From positions 43,531,368 through 43,595,367 of the forward strand of contig NC_072791.1 of assembly GCF_028583425.1 (NCBI RefSeq): a stretch of DNA of 64,000 nucleotides, read 5' to 3'. Below, piece by piece: positions 12,801 to 24,800 of this stretch (the stretch's first letter is position 1; every line of letters begins with the position of its first letter). The notes below the pieces were generated by a model. It was not told the DNA's origin and ran no database searches. It saw only the letters and a program-made list of their open reading frames with translations. Origin of the DNA: Eublepharis macularius (lineage: Eukaryota > Chordata > Lepidosauria > Squamata > Eublepharidae). Position numbers and translations under genes: made by a program.

Positions 12801-15800
12801 TCCGTGCCTCAGCCAGCTTCAGAAAGATGCAGAAGAACTTCTTGGTTTTAAGGACATGCTGATAGCTTACAGTCTGACATCGACTTATCAAAATATTGCA
12901 TATAAAATATTTCTAAATTTAAAAAACCAGGCCAAGCCATGTTCATGATAACAGCAATTTTATTTAGATTGGTATCCTGCCCTTCCTCTAAGGAGCCCAA
13001 GAAATGTATGTGAGGTTTGTCGCTTGTATTTTTTCACAAAAAAAAACGTGAGGTAGGTTGAGAGACGACTGGACTAAGGTCACTGGATACGCTTCCTGCC
13101 TTGAGTGAACTGGGATTTGACTGGTTCTTGATAGTTTAGTTTAGGCTTTTTGTTTTGTTCTTGAATTTTGAAGCCATGGCGGTCCTCGTTTTCATACTGC
13201 ATGTTTCTTGTTCTGCTTTCCCAGGCAAACGACAAGCATTTAGAAGCAGCTGCACAGACGGAGATATTTCGGAAACACCCACGAAAGGCCTCCATCTTAA
13301 ATATGCCACTGGTCACCACTCTCTTCTACTCTTGCTTTTACCATTACGCAGAAGCTGAGGTTAGGATGAAAATGGGGATGGCCAGGGAGGGGGGGGTCTC
13401 CAGCTGGAAGTACATGCTGAAGGTCCTCTTTATAGTCCACTGAAGCCTGACTGATGCCCCACCCCATTTCAAAGAACGGAAAGAACAAGACTGCAGCTTT
13501 ATGCCCTACAGTTCTCTTCCTGATTGCCAGACAGACAATATGCTGTGCAAGTATTGCAGGATTTCTGGGAAAGGGGCATCGTTGAATAGAGGAACATGAC
13601 TTTGCAGCTGGTTTGTGTACAGTTTCAACAAATAGGCATTCTAACAAACAGCTGCTTTAGGGCTGACAAAAGAATGAACATAGCTCTTGATTTGTTGTGG
13701 GTGAACCTGTTAGGAGGACATAGAGTACAAGAGGAGATGGAGCTTGAAGTGGCTGGTGAGCCAAGTTCTTTTCTAGAATACGTGTTACTAATTGTGGTAC
13801 CTCCTAGGACGGCATAATACTATCCTTTTTTTTCTCCTTTATGCTGAACTTACTGTATCTCTTAATTCCAGGGAACATTCAGCAGCCCAGCAAATCTAAA
13901 AAAAACTTTTAAGGTAAGGAAGCTGGAGTTATTTTATTTTGCATATTTCTATTCCGCCTCTTCAAAGTCCTGCTTGAGGCAGCTTACAATTAAAAGTAAA
14001 CCACTGGACAATAAGCAGTATAAAACATGTCCTTAAACCAAAGCAGATCATTAAAAAGCTGATAAGATAAAAGCCTCTCTTAAAAGCCTAGGTAAAAAGA
14101 TGTGTTTTCGCCTAGTGCCTAAATAAAAGTAAAGTAGGTGCCAGGTGAGCCTCGGGGGCGGGGGGGGGGCTTCCAAAGGCAAGGTGCCACCCCCAAAATG
14201 CCCTGTCTCTAGTCACCACCAGCCTCACCTCAGAAGGGGCACAGAGAGCAGGCCTTGAGAGATGGATCTTAATTGGCAGGCTGAATAGTATGCGAGGAAA
14301 CGGTCCTTCAGCTACCCTGGCCCCAAGATATTTTAAGGCTTTAAAGGTAAGAACCAGCACTTTGAATTGTGCCCAGAAAGACTTCCGGTTTGGGATTCAT
14401 GGAGGTCTAACGCAGCTCCATTTGCGGAGCTGACCGGACTGCCGTTTTAACCGGCCGGAGGGGTGAAAATAGCCCGCGGCCGACTGCTCTCAGGCGGGGA
14501 GCAGGCAAAGAACGCTCAAGACCCTAGGGTGAGCTAGATCTCGGACGAGGGGGGGCTCTACTCAACGAGTCTCCCCCCCGATCCTTGAGGTCCCACCTTG
14601 CGACGGGTCGGCTATAATCTCTGCGGCAGTTTCGGGGCCAATTCGGCTGGCATAAGACCTACATACCCAAGCTTCGATCGGGGAAGGAAGCTGAGAGGAG
14701 AATTTAAGATCGAAACAGCGATTACAACCCGAGAAAGGTGAAGGGAAGGTAAAGATCGCTATCTCTTGAAACGGGACAGATTGACAAAAACAGAGAGGAA
14801 AGAAAGTAGATTTTTAAACTGCAACAGACTAGTGAAAAGGAGGTGAAGACTCGGCAGGAGTTGTATTTTAAAAGAGACTAAGTTTAAAGAAGTTATTATA
14901 AAAATCGGACTATTGTTTTGAATACCTGTGGTTTTGGAGCTGTGGGAAAAAGACACCATCGCGAGACCTGCTGTGGGAAGACGGGAGACAGGAAGTGCGT
15001 AACAACAATAGAGTGGCTGGAGAGAAGCGGCCCTTGCCGAAGGACAGGAAGTAGGGAATCGCCATTTTTGAAAGGGGAAGGGTCGCGGCTTCAGCGGAAG
15101 AGGAAGTAGGCCATCTTGGATTACAACAGCATAGAGAAACCATAGAGAAAAGACGCCCGACATTTTGGACACTTTAAAATTTAATTTTGGCAAAGATTGG
15201 GATATTTGAAAAAAGGAAAACGTTTAATTATACGCCACGGAGTTAAGGAAGAGAGCAGATTCGTGGGAGCGAGCTAAAGCAAGCCCCACGATGTCGAAAA
15301 AAGAGTGGCAATCGGCAATAGAAAATCTGGACAAAAAACTTGTAGACATGATGAAAGAACTTAAGGACACGAAATTGGAGCTTATTAAGGAGGTTAAAGA
15401 GGTTACACAGACAGTAAAGTCGGAGCTGTCAGAAGTGAAAAAAGGCGTGGAAACGATTAGTAGTGAATTACAAGGAACGCAGCAGAGAGTTAAAACAGTA
15501 GAAGACGCGATGGAGAATTTAATAGACACGCAACAAACAGAGATGAGACTGGTGAAGGGGAGGATGTCAGTTGCAGAAACTAAACACATGGAGAAGCAGC
15601 TTCGTTTTCGTGGTCTGCCAGAAGTGGAAGGGAAGTCAGCGCAAGAACAGATGACTGAGGTGTTGGCTGAATACCTGGGGAAGGAGGAGGAGGAAATTGT
15701 GGCTATCCTAGATGTGGCGTACCGTGTGATCTCGAGAATTGCAACCCAGAGGAAATTACCAAGGGATGTGATTGTGCAGTTTACAACTAGAAACATGAAA

Positions 15801-18800
15801 GAGAGGATTGTGACAAAACAATTTCAAGATCCATTGGAGATTGATGGCAAGACGATTATCATAATGAAGGAACTGCCCAGATCAGTGTTATTGGATCGGA
15901 AAAAATATAAAGTGCTAATTCAGACTTTGAAGGACATGAATATCAGGTACAGATGGGAATTACCGGAAGGAGTGTCCTTTGAGTTTGGAGGGGCAAAAAA
16001 ACGCATCAGATCTGAGCGGGAGATGGAGAGATTTATTAAGGACAATGAAAAAGACTTACCAACAAAACCATGAATATGGAGTGTAAAGTATTATCTTGGA
16101 ATGTAAATGGACTAAACTCACCGAATAAGAGGAAAAATATTTTTCATTGGCTACTAAAACAAAAATGTGATATTGTTTGTTTGCAGGAGACCCATATCAG
16201 AAAACAGGATGTAAAATACTTAAAATCTGGAAAATTGGGCAAAGAATTTGCAGCGGCCTCCAACAAGAAAAAAAGAGGAGTGGTGTTGTATATAAAAGAG
16301 GAGCTGCAGCCAAAATTTGTTATGAGAGATGTGGAAGCTAGATTTGTAGCAGTGGAATGTAATTGGAATTTAAAGAGAGTGTTGGTAGTCGGACTTTATG
16401 CACCTAACGGTGCAAAGGAAAGCTTCTTTGAGGATTTAAGGAAGCATTTAGACGATCTTGTATATGACCAGATAATTCTTGCTGGAGACTTCAATGGAGT
16501 GACAGATTTGGAACTAGACAAAAAGACTACAACAGCACAAAAGAAAAGAGGACTATTGCCAAAGCTTTTTTTTGAGTTGACTCAACAAGAGACTCTCGAA
16601 GATGTATGGAGGAGAGAATATCCTAAAACTAGACAGTTTACTTTTTACTCTGCAAGGCATTTCACATTATCAAGAATTGATATGATCTGGGCCTCAAAAG
16701 ACTTAGCGTTATGGACTAAGGAGGTAGAAATAATGCCGATGGTAGGCTCAGATCACAACCCAATTATGTGGAAATTTGGGAAAAGGAGAAAAAGGAAAGC
16801 CTGGAGAATAAATGAGGACTTGTTACAGGAAAGAGAGAATATGGAAATATTGAGAAGAGAGACAAAGTTTTTCATACAATACAACGTGAACAAAGAAGTA
16901 CCAACCAACAAAGTTTGGGATGCGTACAAGGCGGTTGTAAGGGGCATACTAATGGATTTAAATGGCAGAGCAAGGAAAAAGAAAGAGGAGAAAAGACAAG
17001 AGAATGAGGAGAAAATAAAAGCCAAAGAAGCACAGCTAAAAAAGAGACCAGGAAAAAAGAAAATATACCAGGAAATCAAAATTCTTCAAGAACAGCTAAC
17101 AGCAATGAGCAATAAAGAATTGGAGTGGAACCTTAAAAGCCTGAATCAAAAAGCGTTTGAGGGTGCTAATAAACCTGGGAAATATTTGGCATGGCAATTG
17201 AAGAAGAAAAGGGAAAAGAAAATAATAAATAAAATTTGTGAAGAAAATAAAACGTACTTGGAGCAGACTACCATTAGTAGAGCCTTTTATAAATTCTATG
17301 CTAAGCTGTATAATAAAAAAGAAGTAAACAAAGAATCAATAGCATCATATCTGGAGAAAACCAAACTTCCAGAAATCTCGGAAGCTTGGAGAAATAAGTT
17401 GAACAGTGAAGTAACTGATGAGGAAATAAGTAAGGCAATACAATCCGCAAATCTAGGAAAGGCGCCAGGGCCAGATGGACTTACGGCTAAATTTTATAAG
17501 ACAATGGCCAATGAACTGGCACCATTCCTAAAAGAGGTGATGAATGGAGTTTTTAGGGATCAAAGGATTCCCGATACTTGGAGTGAAGCGAATATATCAT
17601 TGATCCCAAAAGAGGGCCAAGACCTGACCAACGTGAAAAATTATAGACCTATATCACTACTTAACAATGACTATAAAATTTTTGCGAAGATATTGGCGGA
17701 GAGATTGAAGGGGTGGCTCTCGGAAGTTATAGAGGAGGAACAAGCAGGCTTTTTGCCAGACAGATAAATAAGAGACAATTTAAGGACAGTGATCAATGCT
17801 ATTGAATATTATGACAAGCGTTGTGACAAAGAGGTTGGTTTCTTCTTTGTAGACGCTGAAAAAGCGTTTGACAATTTAAACTGGGACTTTATGTTTGCCA
17901 CTATGGAAAAGCTACAACTGGGAGAAAGATTTGTCAGAGCAATTAAGGAAATTTATAGAGACCAGACTGCAGCAATTGTAGTGAATGATGAACTGACCAA
18001 GAAATTGACGATTAGTAAAGGAACAAGACAAGGTTGCCCGTTATCTCCATTGTTGTTCATTTTAGTATTGGAGATTCTGATGATACAAATACGACAAGAT
18101 GAGGAAATACGAGGAATAAAAATAAAGGACTATTCATATAAGGTCAGAGCATTTGCAGATGACATAATGTTAATTGTAGAAGACCCATTGGAGAACATGC
18201 CAAAAGTGATAGATAAGATCAAGGAGTTTGGAGATTTGGCAGGTTTCTTCATTAACAAAAAGAAGTCAAAGATATTATGCAAAAACATGACTAAGCAGAA
18301 ACAACAATTGTCAATGGAAACAACGGATTGTGAAGTAACTAGTAAGGTGAAATACTTGGGAGTTGAGCTGACTGCAAAAAATATAGATTTGTTCAAGAAC
18401 AATTATGAAAAATTATGGACTCAGATAGAGAGAGACTTGATCAAATGGAATAGATTGAACTTGTCATGGTTGGGCAGGATTGCAGCAGTTAAGATGAATG
18501 TGTTACCAAGAGTAATGTTTTTGCTACAGACAATACCAATCATCAGAGACTCTAAACAATTTGAAAAATGGCAGAGGAAAATATCAGATTTTGTTTGGGC
18601 AGGCAAGAAGCCTCGAGTGAAAGTAAAAGTTTTACAAGATGCAAAGGAAAGAGGCGGAATGCAACTGCCCAACCTGAGACTTTATCATGATGCAATCTGC
18701 CTAGTTTGGTTGAAAGAGTGGATGACATTAAAGAATAAGAAACTACTAGCCCTAGAGGGATATAAAAAATTTTTTGGATGGCACGCATACCTATGGCATG

Positions 18801-21800
18801 ACAAAGTAAAGGTCAACTCGATGTTCCTGCACCATTTTGTACGGAGAAGTTTATACACAATCTGGAAGAAGTATAGAATTTACCTACAAGAAGGAACCCC
18901 CTTATGGGTGGTTCCATATGAGGTGATAGACCCGAGAGCTGTTGATAATGAACAACAATGTTTAACGTACAAAGAAATAACTAAAATTGAAGTATCTAAA
19001 CTTAGAATAAAGACGCAAGAGGAACTATCACCTAACTATGATTGGTTCCAGTATAGACAGATTAGAGACTTATACAACTCGGACTCTGCAAAAGGGGGCA
19101 TACGAACAGAGAACTCGGAACTAGAGCAGACCCTTCTTAAAGAAGACAAGAAAAGAATATCCAAGGTATACCAAGTACTGTTGAAATGGTATACTGAGGA
19201 TGAGATAGTTAAAACACAGATGGTGAAATGGGCTATAAATTTCAATAAAGAAATAACAATGGAGGCATGGGAATACTTGTGGAAAACTACAATGAAGATA
19301 ACGACATGTACTAATATTAAAGAGAACATTTACAAAATGATTTATCGTTGGTACATGACACCAAAGAAGATTGCGCTAGGGAACTCGAATACTTCTAATA
19401 AATGCTGGAAATGTAAGAAACATGAGGGCTCCCTCTACCACATGTGGTGGTCGTGTGAGGTAGCTAGGCAGTACTGGGGGGAAATAATAAGAGAAATGAG
19501 TGAAATTTTACAGTTTCAAATAAATAAGAACCCAGAACTCCTGCTACTGAACTTGGGAATGGAGGGAATTCCAGCCCATCATAGGACGTTGATATTTTAT
19601 ATGACAGCAGCAGCTAGACTTTTGTATGCGCAAAAATGGAAAGTACAAGAAGTGCCAACTATTGAAGATTGGATCTACAAATTGCTGTATATGGCTGAAA
19701 TGGACAAGATGACAAGAAAACTGAGAGATCTGGACTCAGGGCAGTTTAACACGGACTGGGAGAAGCTGAAACAATATCTGGAGAAGAAATGGGAGGTGGG
19801 AGGAAAACTGTGGCAGTTTGAGAACTACTGAAGTATAATAAAAGTATAAAAGAGAGGGGTGACTTTACCGGGGGAGGAAGAGAAATGTAAATTTATAAGC
19901 AGTTAGATTAATAGATTGATATATATATAGATATGTATAGGTTAACTGATAGAACATTGATAGAGAATAATTAAGGATAAGGTTTAAACATGAGGATTGA
20001 GTAATTAACAATATTTTCTTTCTTTGATAAGATTTATATGCACCAAACTGAATGTACAGAAGAGTTAAATTGATTGATTATGAGTTATATAGAATTACCA
20101 TAAAAAGATGAAATGAGTAATATATAGAGAACAAATCAAATTGTTTGATTTAAATGTGGGAAATTTTTATGGTTTATGATATATAGAAATATTCAAAACT
20201 GGAAAATGGGATAAATTGTTTATCCAAAGACGTACAGTTTGGGTGTATAATAAGTAAGGGAGTTAAAGATGTACTGCTTAATATAATGGAGAATGTATAT
20301 CTGTTTTAGACAGAGGAATTTAATAGAAGTAAGGGAAAAGGGACAGAGGGTGGGAAAGCTGTTGGAAGTCAACAAAAGGGGGGGAAAGGGAGGGGGTTAG
20401 AAATGAAAAATTTGGGGAAAATCGAATGTAATGTAAAAATAATAATGTTCTAACCCAATAAAAAACTTTTCTAAAAAAAAAAGAATTGTGCCCAGAAACA
20501 GATGGGTAGCTAGTGCAGATTTTCAGCATAGTGGTGGTACAATTTCTGTAATCGACCCCTGACAGAAGCCTGGCCCCTTCACTTTGGGCCGTTGAAAGTT
20601 TTCAAACCGTTTTCAAAGGCAGTTTCAAATTTTCAAAGGCAGCACATTACAGTTATCTAACTGGGATGTGATCAGAGCATGAATCGCTGTAGCGAGATCA
20701 CATTTTTCAGTGAATGATCATAAATGATGAACCAGCTGGAACTGATAAAAAGCACTCTGTGCCATGGAGATCTGAACCTCCAATCATAGGCTAGGATCCA
20801 GTAGCACTTCAAATCTACAAATCTGCTCCCTCAGGAGGGAGTGCAACTCTGTGCAAGGCAGGCTGACTTTGCAGTCTCAAAGTAACTACTCCAGTGAACA
20901 AAGGTACCTCAGTCTTGTCTGGACTCCAGTTTACTGACTCTTAGCCATCCCATTACCTTCTCAAGGCACCTATTCAGTACTTCCACAGACCCACCTGACT
21001 TAGCTGTTAAGGAGAAATTGAGCTGGATGTCATCTTCCTATTGATGACACCTCACTCTAGATCCCTGGATGACTTCTCCAAGCAGTTTCATTAAATAGCA
21101 CTGGGGACAAGGTGAAACCCTGTGGGACCCCATGGCATAAATGCCATGGGGCCAAATAGCAGTTCCCCAGCAGCACCTGGAATCTGTCGGTCAAGTAAGA
21201 GCAGAACCACCAAAGCATGGTGCCGCCTACTCTCATCCAGCCTCTCCAGAATGATGGTTGATGGTATCAAAAGCTGCTGAGAAGTCTAGAAGAGTCAACA
21301 GGGACACGCTCCCCCTGTTACTGTCCCAGTGGAGATCAGGCCAAGGCCCTTTCCATCCCAGAGTCAGACCTGAATCCAGATTGAAATGGATCTAATAACC
21401 CATCTCCCCTAAGACCACTTGAAGCTGTGCAGCTATTATCCACTTGAGCAACTGGCCCAAGAATGGAATGTTTGTCACCAGGTGGTAATTGTTTCAGTCA
21501 TTTGGGTCCAGGGATGTCAGAGCTACACCCTGCTACAGAGAGGCCTTTATTACCTCCTGGAACTAGTCAACGAACCCAGCCCAGCACAATCCTTTTTTTT
21601 TTAATAAATTTTTTTATTTTTCATAACTACAAAACACTACACCAGACTATCACAAGGAAAGGGGAGAGGGAAGGGACAAAGGGGGGTGGAAAAAGAAAAG
21701 GGGGGGGAATGAACTACAAACACTAAACACTACACTTCAATGTTTCCCTTCATACTGTCATAATACAAAAATAGCTCCATAGAATAATGATGGAGTGGTT

Positions 21801-24800
21801 AATCATACAGAGAATAAACATTTCAATTTCTGATTAAACTTTCCTCCCCCTTCTAGGTCCCGGACGCAATTCTCTCTGTGCAACTGCTGTTGCGATGCTC
21901 TCCTCCTCCTCCCCCCCCTCCGGCTCCTCCTTTTCTTCGTTCTTGGTGCAGCAGAGTTCTGGGTTTTTATTCTCAAAATCCTTTAGTTGATCTTCTGATA
22001 ATATCTTATAGGCCTGATCTTTATATCTGAACCATATTCCTTCCGGGAATAACCATTTGTACTTTATTCCATGGTCCCTCAGAAGAGCTGCAAACTTTTT
22101 ATATTTAAAACGCCGTTTCCGGACTAGAAATGGAACGTCCTTCAAAATCTTGACTTTCAAACCCATAAAGTCCAAATCCGCATTGTATGAGTTATATAGG
22201 ATGGTGTCCCGAATCTTTTTAGATGAAAAGTCAATAATGATCTCACGAGGCAACCCAGCCCAGCACAATCCTATTAGCCATAAGGGGCAAGGGGCAAGAC
22301 TAAACATGGTAGACTTCAGTTGATCATACATTACATTCTCTTAGGAAAGAGAAATGCTGTTAAACATGTATGCGACAGGAACTGTGTCTTAGAGTGACAC
22401 GGTCTAGCTCTCACAAACCAGTACAGCATGGCATTGCGTGTCTTGAAAATCAAATGCTTCTGCAGGGTCATCTGGGACATTTATTTGTTTACTCAAATAT
22501 TTTTATCCCACTTTTTCCTTGCAAAGCAAAACTCAAAGTGGCTTACTTTGCGTATCAGAACCCTCAGATGCTTGCTTTGTGAGACAGCTTAGAACCCCAG
22601 TGGTCTTTGGCCATGGGTTGTCCCTCAGTCTCCTGCACCAGCCTTGAGCTGAGGCTTCCGTTCAGTTGGGATAAATGTTGGGGTGCTTTGCGTGGGACTT
22701 AAGCAGTGCCACAGGTAGAATCGAGACCTGAAGTTCCTCCCAGTTTTCCCGTTTGAAAGTACCAGTGGCTTGGCTTTCTCATGTTGTTGCCCTACTGTAG
22801 CATGTGACTTCATTCTCTTTCTTGATTCATCTGGGTCTGTTGGCTCTGTAGCCACTCTTCTAGGGTGCCCTACTGCTGTCTGCTAATTTACTGAGATTTA
22901 TGAGAGTTGATGCATGGCAAGTGAGTGGGTAGCCCACCCTTTTGAGTAGCATACTGGCTCACACAGTGATTGCATTCAGCTTTACAGTGTTGTGGTCTGG
23001 AGTGCAGAAGTAATCCTTGGGTCAGTCTGTTTTTCTACACCTGCTGCTGTCCTGTTCTTGCTTGGCTTTCTCTCTGAGCTCTTTCCCTTTCATTTTCAAT
23101 GTGGATTAAAAAAAAATCATCGGCTCAGCCATATCCAGCCTAATATTGCCTCATCATAGAAAATATAATCTAGTAATTTGCAGCCTGGAGCATGCTTCGC
23201 TTTGGCCATGCATGTTGATGCTAGCTTTTTAAAAAGTGTGTTTGAATGCAGAGGCAGTCTGTTTCTTTTTTTACTACAATCTCCATATTATACCAATATG
23301 TGCTAAATTTACAGAGTCCACTCAACTCGCCACAGTCTGAGGCATATCTAATCTATTTTAAATAATCCATCTGGCTCAATCTTGTTTAAAAAGTGCCTTG
23401 ATGATTCAAACTGTGGTCCAACTCACTGAGCATGTTTTGCAAGAATCTCAGGAACCTGCAGGTGCTAGGTAATCTGCCTGAAAACTGGCCACTGGGTCAG
23501 ACCATGATCTGCCTTCTGTCATACCACCATCTAACCCTTCCTTTTCTGTCCTTTCAGATTTCAGACAAACAGTATGTGTTAACAGCTCTAGCTGCTCGTG
23601 CCAAACTCCGAGCCTGGCATGATGTAGATGCTCTGTTCACCACCAAGGTGGGTTGGTGCGCTTTTCTCAGAGCTTGGACAAAATAATGGGTCTCCATAGG
23701 TTAAAGGGCATCTGTGTGTCCTAAATACTTGGTTTGGATCCCCCCCCAACTCCCTGTAGTCACCTTGTATGCCTTTATCTCAAGTTCTAATGGTTCATAT
23801 GGTTGCAGAACTGGTTGGGCTACACAAAGAAGAAAGCTCCCATTGGCTTCCATCGAGTAGTGGAGATCTTGCAGCGGAATAATGCCCCAGTGCAGGTGAG
23901 TAAGTGGGTGAGCTTCCACTTGCAGCATGCTTGCTAGCGTACTTCTAGGACTGGTCTTTTGATGCATTCATATTCTGCGCTAGTATATTTTCATTTTAGC
24001 TATTTTTACATTGGGAATTGGAAAGGATGGGTCCTTATTGGTTGCACTTTAGTTTAGTGGAGAAATGTTTAGGTGGCAGGGAAGATGGAGGAGAGGTCAC
24101 AGATTCTGGATAGCTCTACTGAGGCTTCCCATTCCTCTTGTTCAGGTTCTACAGGACTATGTTCGCCTGGTGGAAGATGTTGAGACAAAGCTGAACTTTG
24201 CCATGAAATACAAGTGCCATGATGTTGTTATAGACGTGAGTTTCTGCTGGAATGAGGTGCTGTTTATGTTGTTAAGTCTGTTACTGGAGCAGATGTGTGG
24301 TGGATGTGGATCTCACATTTGCAGGAAATTTTTAGTTAAGCCCCCTGGATTTTAGGATCCTTGAATAGTCAGGGGTGGCTGTATTGAATTTTGCATGAAC
24401 GTCAACCAGAGATAGATGGAGGAAGCATGGTAGCCCATTTGCACAAACTTTTCCAGGTAATTAGTCTCCCAGAAGCCCAAGGAATGGCCAGATAGGCCAT
24501 TCTGAGCCCTGCACACTGTTAAGGATTCCCTGCAGCAGCCTGTGCTTCAGAGCTGCGGCCTCTCCCCGCTCTCTTGGTAGCCATTTAAATTGCTTCTGAA
24601 ATAGTTGCACACAGGGAAGCCTCCACTAGGTTCCCTAGAGAAGTCCATCTGGCTGTTGCAGCCGCTTACAACTTGAAGCCACTGCTGGTACTTGGTCCAA
24701 CTGCTGTGTTGCTGAAAGTTCTAGCCAGTCTTTGCATATACAAGCACCCCAAAGAGCAAGATTTCTTCCTTTGCTTGAGCTTCCTCGTTGCTTAGATGAC

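Larger units (their letters stand above)
14380..20482 (+). mobile_element. Full-length L1 LINE (6.1 kb) in a VIPAS39 intron
   Basis: The 6103-bp element lies in the same direction as VIPAS39 and is flanked by a 16-bp exact target-site duplication, GAATTGTGCCCAGAAA, at 14364-14379 and 20483-20498. It has a CpG-rich 5' UTR (14380-15290), ORF1, ORF2, a 650-nt AT-rich 3' UTR with a G-rich purine tract (20378-20397) and AATAAA (20457-20462), and a short A-tail. Clean duplications, an intact ORF1 and a nearly intact ORF2 mark a recent insertion. Its target is itself a repeat, the 3' part of an antisense L2. Confidence 0.95.
13925..22310 (-). mobile_element. Old antisense L2-clade LINE, split by two younger insertions
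   Basis: Segments 13925-14379, 20499-21572 and about 22273-22310 read as one degraded minus-strand LINE. At 21251-21292 (minus) the reading [14 protein letters not shown] is the reverse transcriptase motif-A block typical of L2/CR1-type LINEs (usually LLDLSAAFDTVDH). The left end near 13925-14000 resembles the antisense 3' tail of squamate L2 copies (TATTCCGCC and GGCAGCTTACAAT type). The L1 at 14380 and the ORF1-only element at 21594 interrupt it with clean target duplications. The exact 5' limit near 22310 is a guess from remembered family sequence. Confidence 0.7.
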
